Source: Lewinellaceae bacterium (GTDB lineage: Bacteria > Bacteroidota > Bacteroidia > Chitinophagales > Saprospiraceae). Taken from it: a DNA stretch of 64,000 nucleotides. Shown here one piece after another: positions 17,263 to 29,394 of this stretch (position 1 is the first letter of the stretch; the number at the start of each line of letters is the position of its first letter). The stretch covers positions 186,001 to 250,000 of the forward strand of contig JACJYE010000002.1 of the NCBI GenBank assembly GCA_020636255.1, given 5' to 3'. The translations under genes were made by a program, and so were the position numbers. The notes beneath the pieces were generated by a model. The model ran no database searches, was not told the origin of the DNA, and saw only the letters and a program-made list of their open reading frames with translations.

Positions 17263-17581
17263 AGAATGATCATTTTGACTTTTAATGAAAAGCGTCCAGG
17301 CAGGGGCGTCGGGGCCAGGCTAGAGGCTTCATGGTTACAAGTTAGGGACTGTTCAAAGTTGCAGGGTTCCCCCCCTCACCTTGTCTCCCCATCTCCTCGT
17401 CTTCCAGGCTTGTTCCAGGTTAAAGGGTTCCCAAAGCATCCTGGACAACCCATAACCCGCAACCTGTAACCTGTAACCTGCCAATTGCCCATAAGAGCGT
17501 GTAGCTACAGGATCTGTTCAACAGGTGATGCCGCCTGAACAGCGTCTAGGATTAAGAACATGTTTGGAAAAGGAAATAAGC
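17263..17581. other. 319-bp intergenic region without a gene
   Basis: No coding potential seen. It contains short reiterated words (AACCTGTAAC repeated around 17458-17480) and a small inverted repeat, CTGTTCA at 17514-17520 with TGAACAG at 17536-17542. The inverted repeat lies downstream of the 17582-18121 gene on the minus strand and could be its terminator. Confidence 0.4.
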
Positions 17582-18121
17582 CTAGGCAAGCTCCGGAGGA
17601 GGGGAAGGGATGGAAGGGAAGGCTTCCTTCCAGGATGGTAAAAAGCCGGTTTTCAGTGGGTTAAAACCGGTGATATCAGGAGCCAGGAAACCGGCCCCAA
17701 AAAAATAAAAATCAGAGAACAATCTGTCTTTCAGTGTTTTGGCAGCGAGAGGTGGCATGAGTGGATCGTCCTGATCCGTAGTCGTATTGATCGTATAACG
17801 CACGCCCTGGGCCTGAGAGTCCCTAAGGGTATAATGATAAGCTTCGCCGTCGATCTCTTCGGAAAAAATGAAAGGTGCGGAATATCCCAATCCCTGCAGG
17901 GACCGGATCTGGCCGTCGTCGTGGATGTTGACCTGGATCTCGAGGCCCGTTTCAGCCCGGGCCTTTTCAGCGATCGCCTCCTCCTTGTCATTCATCCGGA
18001 TATCGATCTCGGCAACGTATACCACCTCACTTCCAACAAAACCTATGATCCGTTGGAGGCAGAATGCAAGCAGGAGAAGCCATGCAAAACAGCGTTTTTT
18101 TCTATTCAATGGGCTCTTCAA
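17582..18121 (-). CDS. Hypothetical membrane-anchored protein
   Basis: 179 aa, family not recognised. Residues 1-12 are strongly basic, followed by a hydrophobic stretch (residues about 13-29) that could be an uncleaved anchor or signal. The rest appears extracytoplasmic, mixed alpha/beta, with a proline-rich end (SIPSPPPE). It is the first of three minus-strand genes leading to the outer-membrane protein and haloperoxidase-like protein, separated from them by 319 bp. No motif suggests an activity. Confidence 0.5.
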   Translation of the reverse strand: MKSPLNRKKRCFAWLLLLAFCLQRIIGFVGSEVVYVAEIDIRMNDKEEAIAEKARAETGLEIQVNIHDDGQIRSLQGLGYSAPFIFSEEIDGEAYHYTLRDSQAQGVRYTINTTTDQDDPLMPPLAAKTLKDRLFSDFYFFGAGFLAPDITGFNPLKTGFLPSWKEAFPSIPSPPPELA

Positions 18122-18241
18122 ATGCTTTGGGTGTTACGCAGGGTTCAAGGCAATAAACAACATGGCCAGAACAATATTCCCCCTAAGGGGCATCGCAAAG
18201 TACACAATCCTTTTAATATAGTAAAAACAAAAACAGATTTT

Positions 18242-18856
18242 TCAGTGCATCCGGTCGCCTCTGAGCTCCAGTTCCTTCATGATCTCCGCTTCCCGGCCCA
18301 GATATTCCTGCCAGCGCTTTTTGACCACTTCCTCCGGCATATACTGCTTGGCCAGGCTGATGAACAGGCGGTAGTGCCCGGCTTCGGATACCATGAATTT
18401 GTGGTACCAGTCGCGCAAGGCAGGCTCGCTGATATGCAGGGAAAGCAGGCGGAACCGCTCGCAGCTCCGGGCTTCGATCAGGGCGCAGATCAACAGCTTT
18501 TCGAGCAGCCGCTCTTCGCGGGAGCCTCCTTTCCGCTGGAATTCCAGCAGTTTGTTGACGTATTCGTCTTTGCGCTGCCGCCCCAGTTTGAGGCCCCGCT
18601 TTTCCAGTTCACTGAGCACCATGCGGAAGTGCCCCCACTCTTCGGTGACGATAGGCGCCAGCTCTTTGACCATATCCTCTTTTTCCGGATAGGCCTGTAT
18701 CAGTGAAATGCAGGAAGTGGCAGCCTTCTGCTCACAATAAGCGTGGTCGGTCAGGATCTCTTCCAGCTCCATTTCGGCCATATTGGCCCAGCGGGGGTCG
18801 GTGGGCAGCTTCAGGCCCAGCATCTGTACTTCGCGTAGTTCTTTTTCTTTGGACAT
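18242..18856 (-). CDS. miaE: tRNA-(ms2io6A37) hydroxylase-like protein (MiaE family)
   Basis: 204-aa all-helical di-iron protein. Family-typical segments: DPRWANMAEMELEEILTDHA, CEQKAA, and di-iron ligand motifs EEWGHF, IEARSCERF and SEAGHY. MiaE hydroxylates the isopentenyl group of 2-methylthio-N6-isopentenyladenosine at tRNA position 37 using oxygen. Bacteroidota proteins annotated this way are common, but activity outside proteobacteria is less tested. It begins 16 bp after the pyc stop codon, separated by an A-rich stretch following the palindrome 18873-18906, so it may be transcribed with pyc. Confidence 0.85.
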   Translation of the reverse strand: MSKEKELREVQMLGLKLPTDPRWANMAEMELEEILTDHAYCEQKAATSCISLIQAYPEKEDMVKELAPIVTEEWGHFRMVLSELEKRGLKLGRQRKDEYVNKLLEFQRKGGSREERLLEKLLICALIEARSCERFRLLSLHISEPALRDWYHKFMVSEAGHYRLFISLAKQYMPEEVVKKRWQEYLGREAEIMKELELRGDRMH

Positions 18857-18871
18857 GTCTTCGTTTTTTTT

Positions 18872-21800
18872 CTAGAGATGGAATCCCTTAAGGGATTCCA
18901 TCTCTACCACCAGGTCGTCCTGCTCCACCAGGGTCTTCTCCGCCAGGTGTATCTTTTTGATCTTGCCCGCCAAAGGCGCGGTGATGGTGCTTTCCATCTT
19001 CATTGCCTCGATGATGAACAGGGGCGCATTGGCGGCGACCTCGTCGCCCTCGTGCACGAGTATTTTGGAGATGCTACCCTGCAGCGGTGCGCCTACATGC
19101 TTGTCGCTTTCCACCTTGCGGTGTTTCACCACTTCCAGCTTGAGGTGTTTGTCGTGGATGGGGATCGAGCGGGTCTGGCCATTGAGCTGGAAAAAGGCCA
19201 GGCGGTTGCCCTGGCTGTCCGGCTCGGTCATGTTGAGGTATTTGATCAGCAGGTTCTTGCCCTTATCCAGCGAAACGATGATCTCCTCGTTGGGTTTCAG
19301 GCCGAAAAAGAAGGCCGGGGTGGGCAGGGCGCGCACCAGGCCGTAAAGCTCGTAATGCTCACGGTATTCTTTGTATACCTTAGGGTACAACATATAGGAC
19401 AGGAGGTTGCGCAGGTCGAGATAATCGCCAAATTCGGCCCTGAACTTTTTGTGCGCTGCATCGAGATCAATGGGTTCCAGATGGGCGTTGGGGCGTTCGG
19501 TATAAGGTTTTTCACCTTTGAGCACCAGGCGTTGAACCTCCTCCGGAAACCCGCCCTCCGCCTGGCCCAGGTCGCCTCGCATCAGCGCCTTTACGCTATC
19601 GGGGAAAGAGATGGAATCGCCCCTTTTCAGGATATCTTCCCTGGTGAGGTTGTTTGACGTCATAAACATCGCCATATCGCCTACCACCTTGGAGGAAGGC
19701 GTCACCTTGACGATATCCCCGAACAGCTCGTTCGCGATCCTGTAATTTTCTTTGATCGTGTCGAACTGTTCTTCGAGGCCCAGGGCACGGGCCTGCGGGC
19801 GCAGGTTGGAATACTGCCCCCCGGGGATCTCGTTCTCATACACCTCGGCAGTGCCGGCCCGCAGCTCGGTCTCAAAGGGATAGTAGTAACGGCGCACCGT
19901 TTCCCAGTAGTCTGAAAACTGGTTCAGGGAATGCAGGTTGATGGGATGCTCCCTGGGGTGTCCCTGCATCATAGCGGCGATGGAATTAAAATTCGGCTGT
20001 GATGTCAGTCCCGACATAGAACTAAGCGCCAGGTCCACCACATCCACTCCGGCATCGATGGCCTTCAGGTAGGTAGCAGCCTGAATGGAAGAGGTGTCGT
20101 GGGTGTGCAGGTGTATAGGCGTATGTACGGCATTTTTCAGTTCGGTGATCAGCAATTCCGCCGCCAGAGGCTTGAGCAGGCCGGCCATATCCTTGATGGC
20201 AATGATATGGGCGCCTTCGTCTTCGAGCCGACGCGCCATATCGAGGTAGTACTGCAGGGTGAATTTCGTACGCCCGGGGTCCGTAATATCGCCCGTATAA
20301 CAGAGGCAGGCCTCGGCGATGCTGTTGGTGCGCTCCCGCACGGCGCGGATGCTCACCTTCATGGCCTCCACCCAGTTGAGGGAGTCGAATATCCGGAAGA
20401 TGTCGATGCCGGCTTCCGCAGCCTCTTCGATGAACTTAACGATGAGGTTATCCGGATAAGCGGTATAGCCCACGGCATTGGACCCGCGCAACAACATCTG
20501 AAAACAGATATTGGGAATCGCCTCGCGCAGGAATTCCAGGCGCTTCCAGGGGCACTCCTTGAGAAAACGCAGCGCCACGTCAAAAGTGGCGCCGCCCCAG
20601 ACTTCCATAGAAAAGACGTCATCGGCGTGGTGCAGGGCGAAGCTGCGCGCCACCTTCATCATATCGAAGGTGCGCATACGCGTGGCCAGCAGCGACTGAT
20701 GGGCATCGCGGAAGGTCGTATCGGTATACTGAATGGCGTTCAGGTTCTTTAACCATTGGGCAAAGCCTTCCGGCCCCAGTTCCTGAAGCTTCTGCCGCGT
20801 GCCTTCAGGCACGGCGTCATGGAGGCTGCAGGCAGGAACAACGGGCTGAATGAACGTTATGGAAGGGTCGATGTGCTTGACGTCAGGATTCCCGTTAACG
20901 GCCACTTCCGCCAGATAACGCAGAAGCTTCGTGCCCCGGTCGCGCCATTGGGGCGGCGCTATCAGATCCTGGTTGTCCTTGATAAAGTTGACGGTGGCAT
21001 GCCCGCTGGTGAAGGTTTCGTGTTGAAGGAGGTTGAGCAGAAACCCTATGTTGGTCTTTACCCCGCGGATGCGGAACTCGCGCAGAGCACGGTGCATGCG
21101 CTGCGCCGCACCTTTCTGCGTGCGGCCCCAGGCCGTCACTTTCACCAACAGGCTGTCGAAGAAAGGTGAAATGCGCGCACCGGGAAAAGCGCTGCCGGCA
21201 TCCAGCCGGATACCCATGCCCGAAGCCGACCGGTAGGCGATCAGGGTGCCGTAGTCGGGCTGGAAGCCATTGCTCGGGTCCTCGGTCGTGACCCGGCACT
21301 GTATGGCTATACCATGGCATGCCACGTCCTCCTGGCTACGGATGAAAATGGTCTTGTGATGCAGCGGGTATCCCATCGCAATAAGGATCTGGGAGCGCAC
21401 CAGGTCGATACCGGTGATCTCCTCCGTAACGGTATGCTCTACCTGAATGCGGGGGTTGACCTCTATGAAGTAGATGTTCTCGTCCTTATCGAGCAGGAAT
21501 TCTACGGTGCCTGCGTTGTTGTAGCTGACTTCCCGCGCAAGCCTGAGGGCGTAATCGTAGAGCTTGGCCTTGGTCTCGTCTTTTATCGACACACAAGGCG
21601 CTACTTCCACGACCTTTTGAAAGCGGCGCTGAACGGAGCAGTCGCGTTCGTACAGGTGCACGATATTGCCGTGCTGGTCGCCCAGTATCTGCACCTCGAT
21701 GTGCTTGGGGTCATTGATGTATTTCTCCAGGAAGACCGTATCATCGCCAAAGGCCGTCCGGGCCTCTCCGCGGGCTTCGTTATAGGCGTCTTCGAGGTTC

Positions 21801-22345
21801 TTTTCTTCGAAGACGACGCGCATACCCCGGCCTCCGCCACCTGCGGCGGCTTTCACGACGACGGGAAAGCCGATGCGGCGCGCCTCTTCGAGGGCGATGC
21901 CGGCATCGAGCAGCGGCTCGTGGCTATCCTCGATCAGCGGTACCTGTACACGGCGGGCCAGCACCTTGGCCGCCACTTTATCGCCCAGTTCTTCCATGAC
22001 TTCGGGCGCAGGGCCTATAAAAGCAATGCCCTCCTCGCGGCAGCGGCGGGCAAACTGCACGTTTTCCGATAGGAAACCATAACCGGGATGAATGGCGTCC
22101 ACCCCATTCTCTCTGGCCACCTGTATGATCCCTTCAATATCGAGGTAAGGCTTCAACGGCTCTTCGTCGGGCCCGATCTGATAGGCCTCATCGGCCTTGT
22201 AGCGGTGCAGAGAATAACGGTCTTCCCAGGTATAAATGGCGACGGTGCGAAGGTTCAGCTCAGAAGCGGCCCGCAAAACGCGGATTGCGATCTCACCCCG
22301 GTTGGCCACCAAAAGTTTCTGGAATCTCCTCTTATTGGCTTGCAT
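18872..22345 (-). CDS. pyc: Pyruvate carboxylase
   Basis: Single-chain biotin-dependent pyruvate carboxylase, 1157 aa from ATG 22345 (MQANKRR); an upstream in-frame ATG at 22390 would add 15 unconserved residues. Order: biotin carboxylase with ATP-grasp (residues about 8-460; KLLVANRGEIAIRV, GGGGRGMRVV, QVEHTVTEE), carboxyltransferase (about 535-800; YTDTTFRDAHQSLLATRMRT, FDVALRFL), PYC/OADA domain, and biotinyl domain with EAMKMES (biotin lysine about K1116). It makes oxaloacetate from pyruvate for anaplerosis. The extreme C-terminus (ESLKGFHL) is encoded by a perfect palindrome and is unlikely to be conserved. miaE lies directly downstream. Confidence 0.97.
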   Translation of the reverse strand: MQANKRRFQKLLVANRGEIAIRVLRAASELNLRTVAIYTWEDRYSLHRYKADEAYQIGPDEEPLKPYLDIEGIIQVARENGVDAIHPGYGFLSENVQFARRCREEGIAFIGPAPEVMEELGDKVAAKVLARRVQVPLIEDSHEPLLDAGIALEEARRIGFPVVVKAAAGGGGRGMRVVFEEKNLEDAYNEARGEARTAFGDDTVFLEKYINDPKHIEVQILGDQHGNIVHLYERDCSVQRRFQKVVEVAPCVSIKDETKAKLYDYALRLAREVSYNNAGTVEFLLDKDENIYFIEVNPRIQVEHTVTEEITGIDLVRSQILIAMGYPLHHKTIFIRSQEDVACHGIAIQCRVTTEDPSNGFQPDYGTLIAYRSASGMGIRLDAGSAFPGARISPFFDSLLVKVTAWGRTQKGAAQRMHRALREFRIRGVKTNIGFLLNLLQHETFTSGHATVNFIKDNQDLIAPPQWRDRGTKLLRYLAEVAVNGNPDVKHIDPSITFIQPVVPACSLHDAVPEGTRQKLQELGPEGFAQWLKNLNAIQYTDTTFRDAHQSLLATRMRTFDMMKVARSFALHHADDVFSMEVWGGATFDVALRFLKECPWKRLEFLREAIPNICFQMLLRGSNAVGYTAYPDNLIVKFIEEAAEAGIDIFRIFDSLNWVEAMKVSIRAVRERTNSIAEACLCYTGDITDPGRTKFTLQYYLDMARRLEDEGAHIIAIKDMAGLLKPLAAELLITELKNAVHTPIHLHTHDTSSIQAATYLKAIDAGVDVVDLALSSMSGLTSQPNFNSIAAMMQGHPREHPINLHSLNQFSDYWETVRRYYYPFETELRAGTAEVYENEIPGGQYSNLRPQARALGLEEQFDTIKENYRIANELFGDIVKVTPSSKVVGDMAMFMTSNNLTREDILKRGDSISFPDSVKALMRGDLGQAEGGFPEEVQRLVLKGEKPYTERPNAHLEPIDLDAAHKKFRAEFGDYLDLRNLLSYMLYPKVYKEYREHYELYGLVRALPTPAFFFGLKPNEEIIVSLDKGKNLLIKYLNMTEPDSQGNRLAFFQLNGQTRSIPIHDKHLKLEVVKHRKVESDKHVGAPLQGSISKILVHEGDEVAANAPLFIIEAMKMESTITAPLAGKIKKIHLAEKTLVEQDDLVVEMESLKGFHL
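18873..18906. repeat. Perfect 34-bp palindrome overlapping the pyc stop codon
   Basis: Two 17-bp arms (18873-18889 and 18890-18906) are exact reverse complements with no spacer. The palindrome covers the pyc stop codon and its last ten codons. On the pyc strand it is followed by an A-run, not a U-run, so it is not a classic intrinsic terminator. Confidence 0.85.
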
Positions 22346-22420
22346 CTGTTTCTTATTTTCTCTGAAAATCAGAAGGTAATAGTAGAACAAACAACATGGC
22401 AGGATTGGTTAGGGCGGGCA

Positions 22421-22456
22421 TTAGCGCTTGTTTGGAGGCCTCCAAGCAAGCGCTAA
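22421..22456. terminator. 36-bp near-perfect palindrome after the helicase gene
   Basis: TTAGCGCTTGTTTGGAGG is mirrored by its complement with one mismatched pair, making an 18-bp stem. It lies 45 bp downstream of the minus-strand helicase stop and 75 bp upstream of the pyc start. It contains two inverted copies of the dispersed motif AGAGCWTRTTTGGAGGCC. Terminator function is plausible but not proven. Confidence 0.6.
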
Positions 22457-22501
22457 GACGGGCGAAAAGATACGCAATGGGATAGAATTTCCCTAAAAAA
22501 C

Positions 22502-25453
<2,952 letters not shown>

Positions 25454-25532
25454 GGTTTGATGTGTATGGGTGTATTGCCGAAGTGCGCAAACATAAGCAA
25501 AAAAGCAGCGGGGGGCAAGAGGGAGGGTTAAA

Positions 25533-25602
25533 GGGACAAGGTTAAAGGGACAAGGTTAAAGGGACAAGGTTAAAGGGACAAGGTTAAAGGGACAAGGTTA
25601 AA
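25533..25602. repeat. Five exact tandem copies of a 14-bp unit
   Basis: GGGACAAGGTTAAA is repeated five times without change (25533-25546, 25547-25560, 25561-25574, 25575-25588, 25589-25602), preceded by a partial unit (25526-25532). It lies in the 210-bp divergent gap between the helicase gene and the membrane-protein gene, so copy number could affect either promoter. Confidence 0.95.
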
Positions 25603-25632
25603 GGAAGGTAGCAGAAATTTCCTTCAAAACAT

Positions 25633-25640
25633 TACCTTTG
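25633..25640 (+). promoter_or_regulatory. Candidate -7 box for the membrane-protein gene
   Basis: TACCTTTG fits TAnnTTTG and lies 23 bp before the GTG start at 25664, 30 bp after the tandem repeat. No strong -33 element is visible. Confidence 0.45.
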
Positions 25641-25663
25641 TTTCCAGAGCAAGCCAACTCATC

Positions 25664-28003
25664 GTGAGCACTACCGAGCAGCAGCCTTCTCTTCCTCTGT
25701 TTTCCCGTGAATGGACGGGGCGAATTGCCGTTCTCCTGCTGATGGCCGCGCTGCTGGCCCTTCGCTTTCCCGATTTTTTCCAATACCCCAACAGCCGGGT
25801 CATAGAGCCCTATGGCGACGGCTTTAAGGTTTACGCGGTCATGGAGTACCATGCCCGTTGGGACAGCACCCTGTCCCGTTACGAAGGCATGAACTACCCG
25901 TATGGCGAGCATGTAGTGCCCGCCGATGCCCAGCCGCTGCTTTCTAATGCCATCAAGCTGGTGAGCCGATACCTGGTGGACGTGACGGGCTATACCCGCG
26001 CCGTGCTGCACTTCTCCCTGCTGCTTTCTTTTCTGCTGTGCGCCTATTTCCTGTACCTGATCCTGCGAAAGCTGGAAACGCCTATATGGTGGGCCGTGGG
26101 CGTCTCGATTGGCCTGACGTTCCTGTCGCCGCAGTTCCCACGGCTGTCGTCGCACTACGGCCTGGGGCAGGTGGCGGCCCTGCCTGCCATCATCTACCTC
26201 CTGTTGCGGCTGGAGGAGACAAAGAGCTGGAAAACCAGCGCCTGGATCGCCGCAACGGTAACGGCCTTCTCGCTCATCCACTTTTACTTTTACGCCATCA
26301 TGGCGTTTTTCATCACCTTTTACTATCTGTTCGGCTTCCTGCGCCGGCCTTCCCTGAGGCGCCTGTTCCGTTATGCTTTCCACTACAGCATACAGCTGCT
26401 GGCGCCCCTGGTGTTCTTTTACTTCTGGATGTACCACGGCGACCCGGTAACGGACCGGACGCCACAGCCCTGGGGATTTTTCGCATACCACGCTATATGG
26501 GAAAGCATTTTCACCTCCCTTACCCAGCCCTACTTTCAGTGGATCAACGATCAGGTGATCAAATTTCAGCACATGGATTTCGAAGGGCGGGCCTATATAG
26601 GGCTGGCCGCGGGCATAGGCCTGCTGATCCTGCTGGGGCGCTGGTTTCGTCACCGCCTTAGGCAAGCTGTCGCGTTGGCGGGCGGGCCTTTCAATGGTTT
26701 TCTGAACAAAGCATTCTGGGCCAGCGTGGTGCTCCTGCTCTTTTCTTTCGGTTATCCTTTTACCATTCCAGGGCTGGAAGGCCTGCTCGACTATGCAGGC
26801 CCGATACGGCAGTTCCGCTCGGTGGGCCGTTTCAGCTGGTTTTTTTATTACATGATCAACCTCGTCGTATTTGCGGAGTTGTGGCGCTGGGTAAGCAAAA
26901 GCAGCTGGCGATATGTTGTGGGTGGGCTGGCCTTACTGCTCTTGTACTTTGAAGCCTATAACTTCTGCACAGCCGTCGACCTGAGGCTGGACGAGGTGCG
27001 GGAATTACAGCCTGGCCAGCACTACACCGATATCGAAGGCGTCAATTACAGCGACTTCCAGGCCATACTTACGGTGCCGTATTACAATATCGGCTCCGAC
27101 AACCTCTGGTTTCACGGAGAAGGGGATATCGTACCGCGTTCTCTCACCCTGTCTATGCAGAGCGGGCTGCCAGTGACCAGCGCTATGCTGACCCGTACCT
27201 CGCTGAGCCAGACCTTAAAGGAAGCCCAGCTGATCACGGAGCCCTACCGCCTGCCACGCATCCTGTCGGATTTTCCGAACCAGAAGCCGCTCTTACTGAT
27301 GGTGAGCAACGACAAGTTCGAAGGCCAGAAGGATAAATACCAGCACCTGCTGGAAGGCGCCCACCTCCTTTACGAAACCGACGCTTACCGCCTTTTCCGC
27401 CTCCCCCTGCGTACCTTCGGCGACCGCATAACCACCCGCGTGCGCGACATCCAAAACGATATCGCTTTCGACTCTCTGTCGCTCTACCCCCACGGCGACT
27501 TCCTTTCGCGAGACAGCTTTGTGGATTTCTACTACAATTCCCTCGATAGCCTGCCCGCCGAAAAGAGCTACCGGGGCGGCGGCGGTTTTCAGCTGCCAGG
27601 CGGCGAGAAAAGCGTGATCTACGACGGCCCCCTGCCCAGGCAATCGGCCGGCAGTTACTATATCCTTTCCTTTTGGATGTACCTGCAGGCCGACATGGCA
27701 GGCCGTTCATTTCTGGAGGTGGAGGAATACGTTCCGGGCACCGGCGAAGGCGCGGGCTGGCAGGCTCACCAGGTTTATTACAACCTGCGCGCCCTCGACG
27801 ACAATGGCTGGGGGCTGCTGGAATTCCGCATCGTACCAAACCGCGCCGACACCAATTTCCGGGTTAAGATACACAACCCCGAAATGGGCAAGCGGCCACT
27901 TTGGCTGGACGAGCTGATGATCAGGCAGGAAGTATCGGAGGCCTACCGGCAGGGCGAAGGGTACGTATGGAAGAACAACCGCTGGTACCCAGTGGGACGG
28001 TAG
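25664..28003 (+). CDS. Polytopic membrane protein, GT-C glycosyltransferase-like
   Basis: 779 aa from GTG 25664; this start is supported by the nearby -7 box and by the cytoplasmic leader before the first helix. About eleven or twelve transmembrane helices occupy residues 20-440, including a large first loop (residues about 45-105) with EPYGDGFK and NYPYGEH, a layout typical of GT-C enzymes that use polyprenyl-linked sugars. The last 300 residues are a soluble, presumably periplasmic domain, beta-rich near the end. The catalytic acidic pair cannot be assigned by eye. Neighbouring genes include a GT2 enzyme likely to make a polyprenyl-sugar donor, so a role in surface glycan or protein glycosylation is a reasonable inference. 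Confidence 0.6.
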   Translation: MSTTEQQPSLPLFSREWTGRIAVLLLMAALLALRFPDFFQYPNSRVIEPYGDGFKVYAVMEYHARWDSTLSRYEGMNYPYGEHVVPADAQPLLSNAIKLVSRYLVDVTGYTRAVLHFSLLLSFLLCAYFLYLILRKLETPIWWAVGVSIGLTFLSPQFPRLSSHYGLGQVAALPAIIYLLLRLEETKSWKTSAWIAATVTAFSLIHFYFYAIMAFFITFYYLFGFLRRPSLRRLFRYAFHYSIQLLAPLVFFYFWMYHGDPVTDRTPQPWGFFAYHAIWESIFTSLTQPYFQWINDQVIKFQHMDFEGRAYIGLAAGIGLLILLGRWFRHRLRQAVALAGGPFNGFLNKAFWASVVLLLFSFGYPFTIPGLEGLLDYAGPIRQFRSVGRFSWFFYYMINLVVFAELWRWVSKSSWRYVVGGLALLLLYFEAYNFCTAVDLRLDEVRELQPGQHYTDIEGVNYSDFQAILTVPYYNIGSDNLWFHGEGDIVPRSLTLSMQSGLPVTSAMLTRTSLSQTLKEAQLITEPYRLPRILSDFPNQKPLLLMVSNDKFEGQKDKYQHLLEGAHLLYETDAYRLFRLPLRTFGDRITTRVRDIQNDIAFDSLSLYPHGDFLSRDSFVDFYYNSLDSLPAEKSYRGGGGFQLPGGEKSVIYDGPLPRQSAGSYYILSFWMYLQADMAGRSFLEVEEYVPGTGEGAGWQAHQVYYNLRALDDNGWGLLEFRIVPNRADTNFRVKIHNPEMGKRPLWLDELMIRQEVSEAYRQGEGYVWKNNRWYPVGR

Positions 28004-28041
28004 CGCCTGTTATTACATTTGGAAAAGTAAAATCCCAAACA

Positions 28042-29316
28042 ATGGATCTGTTGATCAAAAATGCTACTATCGTCAATCCGGGAGGGCCTCACCACCAGGA
28101 GCAGCGCGACATTTTCGTACGGGAAGGGGTAATTGAGGCCATCGAACCGGAGATAATGCTGAAAGATGTCCACGTTCTGGAAGGCGAGCATTTGCACGTC
28201 TCCCCCGGCTGGATGGCACTGGGCGTGCAAACCGGCGACCCGGGCCTGGAGCAACGCGAAGACCTCCGTTCCGCCGGAGAGGCCGCCGCTGCGGGCGGCT
28301 TTACCGCCATGGCCTGCCAGCCCAATACCAAACCCGCCATACACTCCAAATCGGAAGTGCTGTACATCAGGAACAATACGCAGCAGCAACCCGTAGCCTG
28401 CTACCCCATCGGCGCCGTTTCGCGCGACTGTGCCGGCAAGGACCTCACCGAGATGATCGACATGCACGCCGCCGGGGCCCTCGCTTTTTCCGATGGCAAA
28501 AAGCCCATACAACACAGCGGCCTGATGATGCGCGCGATGCAGTACGTAAAGGCCTTTGACGGGCTGATCATCAACCAGCCCCTCGACCACGATATTGCCG
28601 GCGACGGGCAGATGCACGAAGGTTATACGTCTACCAGCCTGGGCATGAAAGGCATACCGGCCATTGCGGAGGAGATCATGGTAGAGCGCGACCTGCACCT
28701 GCTGGACTATACCGGCAGCCGCCTGCACCTGGCCAACCTGTCGACTGCCGGGGCCGTCGAAATGGTGCGCCGGGCCAAAGCCAGGGGGCTGCGGGTTACT
28801 GCCTCGGTATCGGCTATGAACCTCGCATTTGACGACACCGTGCTCGACGGCTTCGACGTCAACTTCAAACAAATGCCTCCCCTGCGCAGCAAGGCGGATA
28901 TGGAAGCCCTGCGCCAGGGGCTGCTCGACGGTACCATCGATGCCATTACAGTCAACCACGTACCCTTAGAGGAAGAATTGAAAAAAGTGGAATTCACCTA
29001 CGCCCAGTTCGGCGCCATAGGCCTGGAGACGCTCTACAGCGTGTGCAAAACCTACCTGGGCGACTGGCTGAGCGACGAACTGTTCGTCGAAAAAACCGCT
29101 ATAGCCCCCCGCAGGCTACTGGGCCTGCCCGCGCCGGCCCTGGAAAAGGGCCAGCCGGCCGAGCTGACGGTGTTCAGCCCTGCCCAGCAGTGGGTGTACC
29201 GCCAGGAACTGGGGTACTCCCGTTCGCACAATTCACCTTTGTTCGGCAAGGCCCTGGCCGGCAAACCCATAGCGATAATAAACAGGAACCTATCGTTTGT
29301 AAATCGCCATAAGTAG
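28042..29316 (+). CDS. Dihydroorotase-like amidohydrolase lacking metal ligands
   Basis: 424 aa from ATG 28042 (MDLLIKNATIV); the frame is open further upstream but lacks homology there. The overall fold and motifs are those of PyrC/AllB-type dihydroorotase (EDLRSAGEAAAAGGFTAMACQPNT, ALAFSDGKKPIQ, GIPAIAEEIM, PPLRSKAD, GLETLYSV). Key residues are changed: the DxHxHxRxPG metal site reads GWMALGVQTGDPG, with G61 and Q63 in place of the two histidines, and the later DHAPH-like site reads NHVPLEE. It is therefore probably a non-hydrolytic paralogue, as known for pseudo-dihydroorotases that support aspartate carbamoyltransferase. It starts 38 bp after the membrane-protein gene; TACATTTG at 28014 could serve as its own promoter. 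Confidence 0.85.
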   Translation: MDLLIKNATIVNPGGPHHQEQRDIFVREGVIEAIEPEIMLKDVHVLEGEHLHVSPGWMALGVQTGDPGLEQREDLRSAGEAAAAGGFTAMACQPNTKPAIHSKSEVLYIRNNTQQQPVACYPIGAVSRDCAGKDLTEMIDMHAAGALAFSDGKKPIQHSGLMMRAMQYVKAFDGLIINQPLDHDIAGDGQMHEGYTSTSLGMKGIPAIAEEIMVERDLHLLDYTGSRLHLANLSTAGAVEMVRRAKARGLRVTASVSAMNLAFDDTVLDGFDVNFKQMPPLRSKADMEALRQGLLDGTIDAITVNHVPLEEELKKVEFTYAQFGAIGLETLYSVCKTYLGDWLSDELFVEKTAIAPRRLLGLPAPALEKGQPAELTVFSPAQQWVYRQELGYSRSHNSPLFGKALAGKPIAIINRNLSFVNRHK

Positions 29317-29394
29317 AAAAATCTTTGAATGCAGCCGAATTTATACTGAAATTGAGGAAGCATCATTTCATCACCAACTTTAAACCCTTAACCT

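Noticed and set aside
18873..18906. Intrinsic terminator of pyc
   Set aside because: The stem is followed by an A-run, not a U-run, on the pyc transcript, and it overlaps the coding sequence.
25533..25602. CRISPR array
   Set aside because: 14-bp units are contiguous with no spacers, and there are no cas genes.
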